From Metopolophium dirhodum (taxonomy: Eukaryota; Arthropoda; Insecta; Hemiptera; Aphididae): a DNA stretch of 64,000 bases. A program made the position numbers and the translations under genes. Each line of letters starts with the position of its first letter. The first letter of the stretch is position 1. The stretch spans positions 248,001 to 312,000 of the forward strand of contig NC_083566.1 in NCBI RefSeq assembly GCF_019925205.1, written 5' to 3'. A model generated the notes under the pieces. That model saw only the letters and a list, made by a program, of their open reading frames with translations. It searched no databases and was not told the DNA's origin. This document shows, piece after piece, positions 1 to 14,600 of the stretch.

Positions 1-2461
1 CAGTGGTACACCAGAATACCAGATCTAAGATGGGAGGAGCCTTAAACCTTGTGTTTAAACTTAAAACTTCTAAAATAAAGTCATTTTATTTAAATTGATC
101 ATTTATAATAATATACTTAGCGCATATAATATATTATTTTATGGTTTAAACTGTCGATTAGCAAGGCCGTCAATCATTCGAGGAACATTAATTTCTTCCA
201 CTGGCTTGAGCTTTTATTTCTTAATTTAAAAACTTTGTACACTTAAGACGCCCTCGGTATATCTTCAATGATTTTTTTATAATTTCATGAAAATATGTAG
301 GTATTAATTATTAGTTATTAGTAATAATATTATGTACCAACCATCTATACTATTATTATGGGTAATCTATTATTCTGTACCTACCCAAATGGCTTCGTAC
401 ATTTCTTAACTGATATTATAATATTTAAATCTGATGCTGATAATATATTGTTACCCATTACATTACTATATTGTTTTCAACGAATCTAAATCATATTACA
501 ACTTATAAGTATATAATTTTGACTGCAGCAATAAGTTCTAATGTCATCGATACTAGTACCTATATCCCCATTTAATTTGCGTAATTTGAATCGTTTGTTG
601 AGTACCTAATTGCATGCGAAATTAAGTTAATATAGTTGGTTGAAACTATTATCACTTATCAGATAGTGAACAAGTGATATGTATTTATGATACCTATCTA
701 TATATTATAACATAAAATGGCATTATTTTGATGTATTCGATAATTTAAATAATTTTGATTGCACTATTATATATAGGTACCTACGACATACACAATGTTA
801 AACTCAGTTGACCAAAAAATATGAATGTAAAATACATAAGATAAAATTAATATTTGTAAGAAAATATCAGACAAAGAAAAACATAAAAATTTGAATAATT
901 ATCTTTTTTAACTAGGTACAGCTATAATAAATATTCAAAACATCGTCGTTTGAGTAATTAATTTGTAATGCAATTATTAAGTTAATGTGTCTCGTACGTT
1001 GTACACGATGTCGTAGGAAAGATAATATTTATTTATATGAAACTATATATCAAACAATAATGTATTTGAATTCAATTTATTAATTGGTTTGTTAATATTT
1101 TATACTCAGAGAGTCCGTATCGGGTTTATCATCGGGTCGGTGAATTCTATTTTCTCATGAGAATAATTATATATATAAAATTATACATATTATATGGGGA
1201 AAAAACATTTAATTTCATACCGTATCCCAACGGTACGTTTTAAATACTAAATTTTTTAGCAATGAGAATGTTAATTTTTAATTTTTTTTTTGTTATTATT
1301 TAAAACTTTAATCCATAGCTGGGTGGACAACCGTTCCATGGTATACCTATATACCTATATTATACAGAGTAAGAACTGCACTATATAACCTACTTAATAC
1401 AGTAATACCTATACACAGGTAAACGGCCCGTGCGGTAAGCCATCGCGAATTGTAATTGTATTTCTCCGTGGAAAATAATACACGTTTTCTGGCAATACCA
1501 AATTACTTTAACCATCATACACGTTTAATATTGTTATTTCCCTGAGGATGATAACCCGGTAATTTAGAGGACTCGTTTAAATCTGTCTATAATACTCTGC
1601 GAGTCCGTACTATGAGATAATATTAAACTTTAGTATATTATGAGCGATCCGTATTTATTTACATGTTACACTGTTTAAGTTATATATAGTTACTCTTTTA
1701 GGTATTTTATTATTACCATTCGTTATGTATAATAAGGACAATACACAATATATTATACTGTGTATAAAAGAAAGGTTGTGTGAAAATTATACAATATCGA
1801 GTACCTATTATTTTGATGATATTTTAAATTTAGAGCAGAGTGATTCATTTAAATATTCAAATATTAGAAAAAATTTTAATTTAACACATCCAAAATTACA
1901 GTGACTCGATGATAAGGTACAATTAATACAGCAGAGCAACTTCCACTGTGTTTTTATGTGTAAAAATACATTATATCAGAACGAAATCCATTTGATTCCA
2001 AAAAAAAACGATGTAGTTTTTTCATTTTATTCGTAGAAAACTAGGTTGTAGACAATTCAAAATTTAGTACATATTTTATATAGGGACTACAGATTGAGAA
2101 CATTTTTTGAGTTATTAGAAATAATTAATAAAAGTCTTATTAGTTATTTTATTGATTGAAATTTTCTAAAAGACCAATATTTTTTTAACGACCATGCATA
2201 TTATAATGATGGCCATTGTCTTAATACCTACAATTATTTTAAATAAACAAATCTCCTTATAAAACTCCTCCGAGTGAGTGCATTTTAAATCATTTCTATT
2301 TCCGTACAATTTATGCTTAAACATGGTATATACCCATTTCGGATCATCAATTACAGTGCAGTATTATATTCAATTATAGTATAGTATTATACATATATAC
2401 TATTATGATACTAATCTTGGTGCTCCGGCATACTTAATAGTGCAATTATTATTTGTTACAG
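1..2461. other. AT-rich non-coding sequence, probably an intron of the cyclase gene
   Basis: No open frame longer than about 60 codons and no recognisable protein lies here. The first cyclase exon begins at 2462 after a TTACAG acceptor and in phase 1, so at least one upstream exon carrying the start codon and the cytoplasmic N-terminus is missing. It is either left of the window or too divergent to see here. The sequence is unstructured AT-rich DNA with TAGGTAC-type words. Confidence 0.6.
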
Positions 2462-2647
2462 TCGAGTACACGGAGCCTGTGTTCAAAAAAGGCAGAGTTT
2501 ACAAAGGCATTTATTGTCCGACGCTCACCAACAGTTTTCGAGAACCCAGTCTCGAGCTATCGTATCAGAGATACTCGCACAGACAACGGCAGAAGTCCTT
2601 AATCATCGTTAATTTCGTCGACATGACACTTAAAGCAGTCTTAGCCG
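2462..2647 (+). CDS. Ac78C: Cyclase exon 1 of those visible: N-terminal juxtamembrane region and start of M1
   Basis: It reads VFKKGRVYKGIY, then SYQRYSHRQRQKSLIIVNF, the conserved stretch before M1 in ADCY8-type cyclases. Acceptor TTACAG ends at 2461 and donor GCCG|GTAAAA follows 2647. Both flanking introns are phase 1. The frame needs an upstream exon ending in one codon base. Confidence 0.88.
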
Positions 2648-5600
2648 GTAAAATGTCTTTCAGATTTACGAAAATTATTTCGACTATTGATTAAATGTGT
2701 TATTGAAGAAATTTCAAAGGTAAAAATACAATAATAACACAATACTATATAGAGTAGGTAATATATAGCGAAGCGGTTATAATAATATATACCGTACGTA
2801 CAACACAATGCATATAATATAGTAATAGCGTATAGTTGCACTTATATAATATAATGTTATTATTTATTTTAAATCTATGATATTAAGTTTATGGGCCGCG
2901 CACACATTATGTACATAGTTAACGAATATTATGCGTTCAGACGAGGGATTTCGACTTAGGACAATATATAGTTATCACGGCGATTATTATAAAACATTAT
3001 CGTTGTACGTTATTAGTGTAGTGTACTTTACACTAACTTTAGATTTTCCCGCGCAAACAGGTGTGTGGCTGTTGCCGACCTACCACGAGCCGTACCACAG
3101 CCAAAGAGCCATATGGACGTGTCTGACAATGTTCGCCAATCTCACCGTGTGTCTGCTCGGTTGGTGGAAATGCTTCGCCAACAACTACCTCCAGTGGGCA
3201 GCGGTTTTCACGTGGTGTTTCATCAACGTACAAGGTGCTCACGCGATAAAATATCTATTCTACATTTATATTTATGTCCATTCCAAATTATTATAGTGGT
3301 AATAAATGTATAATATCATAACGCAAATGATTAATCGTTATAATATGTCTTATATGATTATTTATAATAAGTATTATTATAAAAGATAATCCTGATTTTC
3401 CATACATTTTTCGTACATCAAACGTGGCGCTAGTATATACATAATAATAATTAAATAATAATATGCACCCGACGATCTTAACAAATTCTGTATTATGTAT
3501 TATATGAAAGGTTTCGTATGGGAGAGTTATGGCCAAGGATCTAGAGAATATCTTGTGTGGTACGTGTTGTTCATCGTTTTCGTTACTTATGCTATGCTAC
3601 CGCTTCCACTGAGATGGTGCATACTGGCTGGTTGTTCAACCGCGTTGTTACACATACTCATCACGAGTTACACGAAATCGTCGAAAGAAAAAGTAATTTT
3701 GTCCCTAATTATTTTGACGCCTAGTCGACGGAACACGCCGCGCAGCCCCGAGTTCTCTATAGTCGTATCCGCCGATGATGTCTGTCATCGAAACTTTACG
3801 GATTCCATTCGAATCACACACCAGTCACACACGGTTGGCAAGTGACTTTAGAGGGGTATGCTATAACGCACACCTGTTTTAGTGTAGGTAAAGCCCGATG
3901 TCCTTACTATTATTACCTATATACGAATTTTTTTCTTGGTATTTCTGGACATCGGTAACTTTACTTTTTATACTTCCTATGTATACAATTATAAGTGTTT
4001 TAGTTCCAAAATAACTACCGATCGTTTGTGGCTGGTCATCGCATGAACATATTTTTGCTTTAATGCAATAAAGCGACAATTATAATGACTTTGGAGTGTG
4101 CCGCGCGGTGGTGTCTTCCTCGTGTGCGTGTATACCGATCTTAAATTTTTAATTTGTTCTGCACTTCTGCTTAAAAATGTATTTCCATGGATACAGAATA
4201 GACTGTGCGTCGTTCGCCAGCTAACCGCAATGAGTTTGTTGTACGCTGCCGTCAACTTTGCCGGAATGTATACAAAGTACTTAACGGACCGAAGTCAACG
4301 AAAGGCGTTTTTGGAAACGCATAGGTCCACCGAAGCCCGGTTCAAGACTCAAAAGGAAAACGAACAACAAGAAAAACTTTTACTTTCGGGTACACTGACA
4401 ACACATTATATTATTGTTGTATAAATGGATCATTAACATATTTTATCTGATGTAGTTTTACCTGATTTCGTGGCTAGGGAAATAATTAAAGACATCGCTT
4501 CTGAAACGGACAAAGGGCCTTTTATGCCAAATCAATTTCACCGAATCTACATTCATCGCTACGAAGACGTCAGTATTCTTTTTGCCGACATTAAAGGTTT
4601 TACGGGTCAGTGAAATATTTAAAATCTACAAGTCATAATATTTATTCGCTTGGTCTTAATAATTTATTGACAATTATTTAAATTCACAAATACACTGAAT
4701 AATATTATTGTTAAATGTTATATATTATGTTATTATATGCTCAACTAAGCCATTCGTTTTATAATAAACTCTCGTTTAATATCGTTAAGCAATACAAATG
4801 ATAACGTACTAATTATCATACTATGCACTAAGCAGCTCCTTAGACCTCAGTTCTTATTTCATATATAAACGTATAGTTAAGTTATATAAATATCCAAATA
4901 TTTATCTACCTAACCATTTTTAGTAAATACCGTTTGAACTATGGTTATAGAAATGCTAAACATAAATGCATGAAAATATATGTTTATGGATCTATCCAAC
5001 TTATCTTTTAATTTGTTTATTTGTTCATACAGAATGGGCGAGTCGTACTTGTGCTCAAGAATTAGTCAGGGTACTGAACGATCTATTCGCTAATTTCGAT
5101 AAACTAGCTGCGGTAAATACAAAATCTGTATTAAATAAGAATACGCCTTATTAATGATTATAACATGTTAAATGTATTAACTAGGAAAACCACTGTCTTC
5201 GTATCAAGCTTTTGGGCGATTGTTATTATTGTGTATCAGGTCTTCCTCAAACTAGACAAGATCACGCCGTGTGTTGTGTAGAAATGGGTTTGCATATGAT
5301 AAATGCGATCAAGGAAGTGAGAAATAAATTGAACGTAAGGACATATAATATTTTAATCACTTGCAAATGGTGTAATCCGTTTGCGCCCCTCCCCCCCCCC
5401 CCCCCCTAACAAAAAAAAAATTATTACATTCCGATGTGTATAACTGTATGCGCCCCTTTCGTATATAATATGATGCATCATTTATGATGAACATCGATAC
5501 ATAAAAGAGGTACTTATACCCATAAAATACGTTTCCGCTCATCGCGGTATTAATACCTCATTTGTGATGAAATCATTTAGGGCGCATACAGGCATAATTA

Positions 5601-8600
5601 TTGGGACGTACATGGACCATGATAAAATGGGTCACCCTGATTAAATAAAAACACAAACACTGAATTATTGGATTTAAAACAGGTTGATTTAAACATGCGC
5701 ATCGGAATACATTCCGGGTCGGTTCTTTGTGGAGTCTTAGGACTCAGGAAGTGGCAGTTTGACGTGTGGTCTTACGACGTGACATTAGCCAATCACTTGG
5801 AGTCTGGCGGAATACCTGGGTATATTTTTGAAACTTTTACTCTCTTATTGGTTTCTCTTTTGCGTTAACGTTAATTATTATACACACTGTTCGGCTTTAG
5901 ACGTGTTCACATATCTAAGGCTACTCTGGATTGCTTAGAAGAAGCCTACGATACGGAACCCGGTCATGGGGAAAATCGCGACGCTTATTTAAGGGTATAA
6001 TTATAGTATATTATAATACTACTATCCAAAATTATCTGAATATGACACGGTATTGTGTTTTATTGTACTGCAGGATCACGGAATTCAAACGTTCTTGATT
6101 AAAGAACAAGAGCCATGTCGAGGTCACCGAAAGCTACAGAAAATTAGTTCTTCAAGGCCACGTTTATGGTCGGATGAGAAATTGTGTTTCAACTCCAATG
6201 TGCAGAAACTTATTTCACCAAAAATTGGTAATTAATTGTCCATAAAAAGCAATTAAATTTTAAATAAACTAAACGCTTGTAACTAATTAAGTAATAGATT
6301 ACTACTTATACCTACTATTATATTAACAATGTAAAAATATTCGATGTGCATTACGTATGCCATACACAACAGCACAACACCCGTCATAATATAATAGTAT
6401 AATAATTGAACTTAGCTTCATACTTTTCTTAGCTAATTTATATTTCACGATTACTAATATTATTTTAAATACTCTATATAACAATACATTTAAATAATTT
6501 AATAAGATATTTAGTATACAAATCTATGTATTTTTCGTAATTTCACAATAGAATTATTTATAATTTGAACCATATATAGTTCAATACACTGTATGTACAT
6601 ACGGGATGTTATTGTTTGTTGATCAACCATAATATTATTCCTGACATTTTAAACTAATATATTAGAGTTAATAATGACTATATTATTTCAATCATATTTT
6701 TACATTTCCGACTTTTTTTCACACTCAATAATAATAAATCTCAAAACTTACAAAAAATATTAAAATTAACAATTTTAAAATTATGTTAAATAAATATCTA
6801 TGTAGGTATTAATCTTCGCGTAATTTATTTATTTATTCGAACAAACATGCCGTGGGACAAAATCGCTAGTTACAACACATGTGTACACACATATACATTA
6901 TACACGAATGTTATACACGTACCTAGTTAACTTCATATTATTCAACAATAAACACATTGTTTTAATTTAAATAATAAATATTGTATCATAACAAAAGTCA
7001 ATGTTAATAATAATATTATATTCGGCACTGTTACGATGCATTCAGTACCTACAGCTATAATAGTTTGGCGTGGGCCATTCCAAACATGTGCACTGTTCAG
7101 TATTGTCAGAACAAGCATGTTCGTTGAATAGCAGATTAGGATAGGTTACACTGTAACCGTTACAGAGACGAACAATATTATACACTAAAATAATAACATA
7201 TAAATAAATGCGTAATTTATACTTAAAAAACGTAGTACGCAGTGTATATTAGGTACTATAGTATTTTTATCAAAAAAAATAAATCAACCAATCAGCAGCT
7301 TGTATAAATATCTGACCACAAGAGTTTTGTAGTCACTAAAAATACTAAATAGGCAGCATAATCTAGATTTAAGATGTTTTTTTTTCTTTAGCCTTATTTA
7401 AGGTATAAAGTTACTGGCATACACAAATCATCAAATCATCAGTCATCTTGGTATCCGTTCCATTATTACAGCTGTATTATCCGAGTTCTCTTTTTTAGTT
7501 GTTTGTAATATTACCATTGATTTTACTATTTTAGTATATTCTAAAATCAATGATATTACTTATTTTTATAGATATCTTGTCCTATTATTTAATACTAATT
7601 ACATTTTTATTAAGTAACAGTTGAGCGTATAATGTGTAAAATAAATAAAAACAAAAATTTGTACGTACATTACATAACTGTTTTAATTTAACAGAATTTT
7701 TGAAGACTAAATAAGTTAATACAAATGAGGTAGATACACATTTATAAATGTTAATTAATTAATAATATAATATTAATTAATTACAAACTTTTTTCTAAAT
7801 TATATTCACCATTAGTATTTAGTATTTACACATAATATTTTTTTTATAGTAAACGATTTTAGTTAGTTGCAATATATTTTGTTAGCACATTCATTTTTTA
7901 TTTTATTTAAAACCTACTAAGCTGTCAGTAACAAAAATAAATTATTACGTAAACAAATTTGTAAAATTCATAACTTGTGCTATCTTTTTTATGCGTTTTC
8001 ATGTTATTCTGACATTTCTGTTAAGATATTCAATAGAATCACATGTAAAGATCTTTATTGTGATTCTGCAGAACTCACACTATTTCAAATATTTATAGAT
8101 TTCAATGATTAACTACCTATGCTGACATTAAGTCTTATGCCAAGTTGCATGAAAAATTAATTAATTGAATAGATCAATACAATTTAATAGACCAATCATA
8201 AGCCACTAAATTATGTTTAAGGAACCACTAACTCAATATTGATTCAATAAAATATGTTTAGTGATTATTCGTGCAACCTGGCATTAGACTGTAATAATAT
8301 TTTACTGAATTGTTTAATACAATTATTTATTTATCACACAAATCCTTATGTTAAACGTATTAATGTATATTGTAGGTATAATATAAAATATTCGTAAAAC
8401 AATTTAAATAATTTATATAATTCAAAATAAATATTTACAGATCAATTAAAGGTAGGTACGTTACATATCAAACCAACAACCAACACTTATTTTTAACTAA
8501 TAAATATTTATTTAGGTAGGTAGGTAGGTAATAGGTACCTATTCAATTTAATAAATTTAATTATTTAATTATTTAATAATTTAATATTAAATTTAAGAGG

Positions 8601-11600
8601 ACGTTATACCCGCATGTGCTGTCTCCGTCTTAAAGTGCGCAACACAGCAAATTTTACGCTCAGCAAAACACGTGTAGTTCCGTTAGTTTAAAAATTAGAG
8701 TGAATTGACCTCTTATAAAATCTAAAGGTAAGATTATTATCTAGGCAACCTCATGGGATTTTTAGTATATTTTAATTTTAAAGCGAGTCATGAGTATTTT
8801 AAGATATATAAAAAAATTTACAATTTTAAAATACTCATAACTCGCGTTAAAATTAAAATATAATAAAAAGCCCATGAGGTTGCCTAGATGATAATCTTAC
8901 CTTTAGATTTTATAAGAGGTCAATTCGCTATAATTTTTATACTAACGGAGCTACACGTGTTCTGCTGAGCGTTAAATTTGCTATGTTACGCACTGGTAAG
9001 ACGGAGACAACACATGCGGGTATAACGTCCTCTTAAGACTTGGTGGAATTGATAGGTAAATAATATCTAAAGCTGTAGCTGTCGGAGTCTATTGGACATA
9101 GGCGGAATCGATATACATACGAACCAAATATCAACTAACAGTAAAAGTGAACTGATCAATCGTTGACACAATTTCATTAGTTATTGAATTTCTAATAGGG
9201 ACTTAGCTACTGAAGTAATATAATCCATAATCTATATTTAGATTTAATTCAAATCTACTATCGTGGAGGGGTGTATATTCTTAACAATGGTTATCATGAT
9301 TTTAAATTTATTTTGGTTTATAGAGGATTATATCGATGACAACAAATGCAACGAATGGACACCGGAAATACCATTTGAAAATGTAAACTTGAAAAGCCAA
9401 TATCCTGATATGTATTAAAACATAATTATGATGTTAAATGTATTTTTTTTTTTTTTAGTTAAATACAAGTGATCAAGAACTGGAAATCGATGACGGTGAA
9501 TGTGGTACTCCTATGACGATCGAAGGAGACGTAGAACATGCCGAAGATATTATGGATCATTGTATCGAAGTCGAGAGTAATGAAAGAATGAGAAACGAAA
9601 ACATAGATCGATGGACTTTAAGGTTCAAACAACCAGAAATCGAAACTAAAGTAAGAACAGAAATCTATAATTTTATTTATCAAATATTTTTTCATTGCCT
9701 TCATAACGATCATAATAATAATTAAGTATATCCCCAGTACAAAAATATCAATACAAAACTATAACGTAATAATTAATAACGTACCTTCAAAAATAAAATT
9801 ACATATATTTGCCACGATTATAATATAACCATTGATGATACATTTATATCTTTAGTTTTGTCAGTTACGCGAAGACATGTTTAAATCAAACATGGCGTGT
9901 TGTTTTATCATATGGTTGTTGGTCGTATGTTGTCAAACGATCATGTTGCCCCGATGTATGAAACTATTGGTCGCCTTGGCATTCACCACCGTCGTGCTTT
10001 GCGCTGCACTGACACTTGTCATGGCAGAAGAGTTCATGCACTTGCCGTCCGCTTTGCAAAGGATGTCCTCAGTGTTGGTGCAAAACCGGTTCAGGCGGAC
10101 AATGTTCATTTGTGCTGTAGTCGGACTTATATGTTTTTCTTCCACTCTGAGTCTCGTGAGTATCTTTACTGTTAATATATTATCATTAATTATAATGAAG
10201 CACGCATGTCAAGTCTCCCATATGGAGGCGCCTTCACAAAATCTGACCCAAAATCACGTCGTACCTATTGCTTTCATTGTTTAAGTGAAATAAAACTATA
10301 AACAACGCCTCTATAATATAACTAGAGATAACTTGACATTTGTTATTTAAAACGAAAACGAAATCAATAAACCGTACAAATCAGTAGATTTCGTCCATAT
10401 TTACTTAAATGTCTATATATTATAATGTAGCTGTTTACGCCCGATGAGCACCTAATCAGGAAGGAGGACGACTCCAATGGTGACGACGGCAGAAGGACGA
10501 AACGGCGAACCGAAGAGTCCAACGACTGTGTGCACCCCGAGTACTTGGTATTCACGTGGGTCCTGTGCCTAATAGCCTTAGCCACCACGCTCAAGCTATA
10601 TTTCCTGGTCAAGACTTTTCTGGCGTCCATCATGGTGGCCGTGTACACGGGGCTCACGTCGCTGGTCTACCCACAGGTGTTCTCGCAGACCGACACCGAA
10701 CACCGGACCATGCCGCTGTCGTCACAGATGCTGTTGCTGTTGATCGTGTTCCTGGTGCTGGTGGCTTATCACGCCCGGTTGGTAGAGGTCACGTCCCGGC
10801 TGGACTTTCTGTGGAAACGGGAAGCTGAACGTGAACTGACCGAAATGCGCGAGACTCGGACCAACAATCGGCAACTGTTGCGCAATATACTGCCCGATCA
10901 TGTCGCCCACCATTTCTTGTCGTCCTCGCGCAGGCACACTACAGACGTAAGTAGATACAGGTATTCAAAGTTAAAATAAAAACTTATCGTTATGGTAAGG
11001 TAGCGGTATGTGGTTCGAACCACTAATATGTTTTAAAATAACCCCCTTGCAGGACACGCAGCAATGCATGTGCGGAATTGATATATTTTGTGACAATAAA
11101 CGTCAATCATAATATTATGTAATATTTATAATGCGTGTGTGTATACAAATCCGTCCGTGTTCACAGGAACTGTACTCGCAGTCCATCGATAAGGTTGGCG
11201 TTATGTTCGCAAGTATACCGAATTTCACAGAATTTTATTCGGAAGACATAAACAAAGGCATGGAATGCATCAGGTTGCTGAACGAAATTATAGGTAAGCC
11301 TGCTAGGCGTAAACACGGTATAAATTATAAACTATAATGGTATTGCAGGTATATATATTATATATAGCCTAGAGAGTATAATACTCATATTAAAATATGA
11401 TATTACTTCATCTCTTTTCCCCGTTTTCACATTGCATATCTCCGACCTCCGGGAAGGGGAGGGAGCTTGGCACAATATGAAATCTGTAGGTAGAGGCTGT
11501 TTGAACGGACGTCAGTCTTAACATCGCCGCGTGATCTATGTACACTCACTTATATAATATTTATATTTTGTATAATATACTGTTTATATTATATTTATGT

Positions 11601-14600
11601 CGTATATACTCTGCGGGTACCTGCTGCTTTGTTATATTGTGTCGGTTTAGTATAAAAATGTTCGATTCAATTAAAACTATCACTTACCTAAATGCGTGCA
11701 GTGATATACTATGGTAGTATCATGGTTATTATGGTGTTAAGTTTTCTTTATTCCTTTGTGGTTTGAAAATAGAGGGTTAGGTACTAAGGTGCTAAGGTTA
11801 CCACCCATACCGGTCAAATCTCCGAAAGAGTTTTAACTGTTTGAAAGTTTTTACCACACGCGTGCTAATAAATAACTGAAGTACACACTACACATTACAC
11901 AATTAATGGATAGTAATTAATGTGCATGTTTTATTACGTAATACAATATTAATTATAAATGTTCGTTAAGTTTCATCAAAAATTTTGTTTTTCAGCCGAC
12001 TTCGATGAATTGTTATCGGAAACGAAATTTGGTTCGATTGAAAAAATCAAAACCGTCGGTGCTAGCTACATGGCCGCGTCTGGGTTAAATCCTAGTGTTA
12101 AGGCAAGAATGTTATTACTTATTAGTTATTACCATTATTAAATATTATTTAATATTGTATCCAAACCAGTGTCAGCCTGGCTAATGATTGGGCCCCTAAT
12201 TAAATAATGATATTATATTACTATATATAATATTATAATATATTATTTGTTATCCCAATAATTAAAAAAAAGTTATATTCAACAATGTCTTACATATTTT
12301 TTTTACATGAAATAGAAAATAATAGACCATAATATAAAAAGAAAATAAACATAAATACCTAACGTTAGTTTAATAAATTATAAATTATTAAAGTAGTTTT
12401 TTTAATTTATAGTATGATTTTAAAATAATAATAATTTTAGCTTTGTTTATAAATTGAATAATGTAATTTTCAACAAACAGACAAGTTAAAGGATCCAAAT
12501 GTTGTTGGATTAGAAGATTTAAGCATATAGTTTTTAAAATTTTAAATTTTTAAAGTGCTCATTTCACACTTACAATTTGACGTGTGCACGAATGTATGAG
12601 AACATATTTGAATGTTATGCATAGTGTGTTGAATAAACTAGAATTTTTGTTTAGTTTAAGAAGAATTTTAATGTCCCAATCAAGACTCATGAGTGATTTA
12701 AATATACATTTTCCTGGCTATGGGCCCCTCAGTATTGAAAAATACCAAAGAGCGTCCAGCAATCCCTATTCACCGAGTATATAGCCGGATGGACCTGACC
12801 GACACTGATCCAAACTGTCTTATCCAATTAGTTTATACGACCAATACCATTCAGATAGGACAGATAGAATTGTATTTATTTCACGATGTTATTCATCACG
12901 TAAAATCATAAAACATTTTGGTTATTTTTATATAATATGTCTTGTTTGGAAATTATCTTAATTTAATTTTAAATATTAAAAAAAACTTTTTTAAGTATAA
13001 TGTTTTCTTGGAAAAGTAATTTATATAGCCATATAGGTAATAATATTTCCTCATTTATGTTTGATTTAAATTTCTTCAATGTGTATTGTGTTTTGACCTT
13101 GTAGGTATGATATAGCTAATAATAAGCTAATTCGTAGAAACGTATTTTAGCACATAAATAATCGATGTAACAGTAATTTACATTTTCATAACGACATTGT
13201 TATTTTAGGACGGAGAAGACGAATACGGTCACCTTTGCGCTCTTGTCGATTTCGCATTAGCTATGAAACAATGTTTACAAGATGTCAATGTGCACTCGTT
13301 TAATAACTTTCAGCTCAGGGTTGGTAAGTATAATTAGTAAAAAAAAAGTAGCAATATATTTTTTAATATTGAAGGACAAATACACTACATTACTACATTA
13401 TTATGTCCATCACGATCAAACCAACAAACTGACTTTGGAAATAAATAAATAATCGTCATAAAAACAAACTCGAATAACTTTCAATATTATATTTCACATA
13501 TATTTAAATGTTGATATTAATTGAATATGTAGCCCCTAAATCCTAATATAATATTACCACATCATTTTTAAAACAACATTCAACTGAATATGGGTAGTGA
13601 GTACCTATAATAGGGTGAATTATAAATAAAAAAAGAAACAAAAAAATAACAACGATAACAAAAAAAGGTGGGTAAGTGGATGTCGCTCTACTGTACAGTA
13701 GGTTACAAGTGGGTCACTGTAATGGATGGTGTTAAATTTGAATTCAATGATATAATATCATTGTATAAGAAAAACGATTCTGAGCGAGTAGTCAGTCAGC
13801 CTACAATTAATTTCTCGATTTTTTTTCAATCTTTAGGAATCTTAATACAAGGCTTCTACTATATTTTTACAATGACATTTGAAAAATATTAAAAATCCTT
13901 AATCACAGTTTTTATTTATAAGCATTTAAGTTCAAATATTGACAAAATATGGAAAAATCACAAAATTAGCAAATTATTTTAAGTTGAGAATTCATAAAAA
14001 TTGTGCTTTTTAAATCTAAGATTTGAAAATGTAATACAAGATTATCCATAAGTTTATATACCTTTATCAAATAAAAATGTCTACAAGAAAATCAAATTAA
14101 ATTTTTATGAGCGTTTGAAATTCATATTTTTACAACATTTGATATTCACTCGATTTCTCGTGTAACGATTTTCTTATTTTGTTGTAATTTAAAAACGTAT
14201 GACTGTAGATACTTGAAAATTTCACTGAATGTTTACATTAGCATTTTCTATACACGATAAAATTTTTAAAATAATTCGACTCTTTTTGACCGGTTTAAAG
14301 ACATTGTCAGTTTTCAATTTTTTTAGTTTTTTTTTCTATAAATATCAATAAAATTTTATTTATTGGGTAAAAAAGCGTAATTTAAGGCTCCTGATATATC
14401 GTTCTAATAGCAGTTGAAAAATATTAAAAATACATAGGCACAATTTTTTTTATTAGGAATTTAAAGTTCAAATTTTGACAAAATGTATCAAATTTATAAT
14501 TTAATAATTATTTGTAGTTAAAAATTTATAAAATGTTCAACTTTTATAGCTTAGGATTGAAAATTGAAAACAAGGCTCCACGTAAATAGGTTATATATAA

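Larger units (their letters stand above)
6228..9323 (+). other. Intron of 3.1 kb carrying two MITEs
   Basis: There is no coding signal between the C1b exons. It contains a 160-bp TIR element at 8131-8290, a TAGG microsatellite near 8512-8530 and a 444-bp palindromic element at 8593-9036. The rest is AT-rich sequence in which I see nothing specific. Confidence 0.75.

Noticed and set aside
9933..10145. Minus-strand and second + strand frames over the M7-M9 exon
   Set aside because: Shadows of the cyclase exon, whose frame matches the family.
11005..11025. GTGGTTCGAACCAC, resembling a tRNA T-arm
   Set aside because: There is no acceptor stem, D-arm or anticodon arm around it; it is only a short palindrome.
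13668..13892. 74-codon frame, similar to one at 38778-38972
   Set aside because: Both read the same transposon terminus (GTGGATGTCGCTCTGCTGTA type). The repeat is inverted elsewhere and has no coding constraint that I can see.
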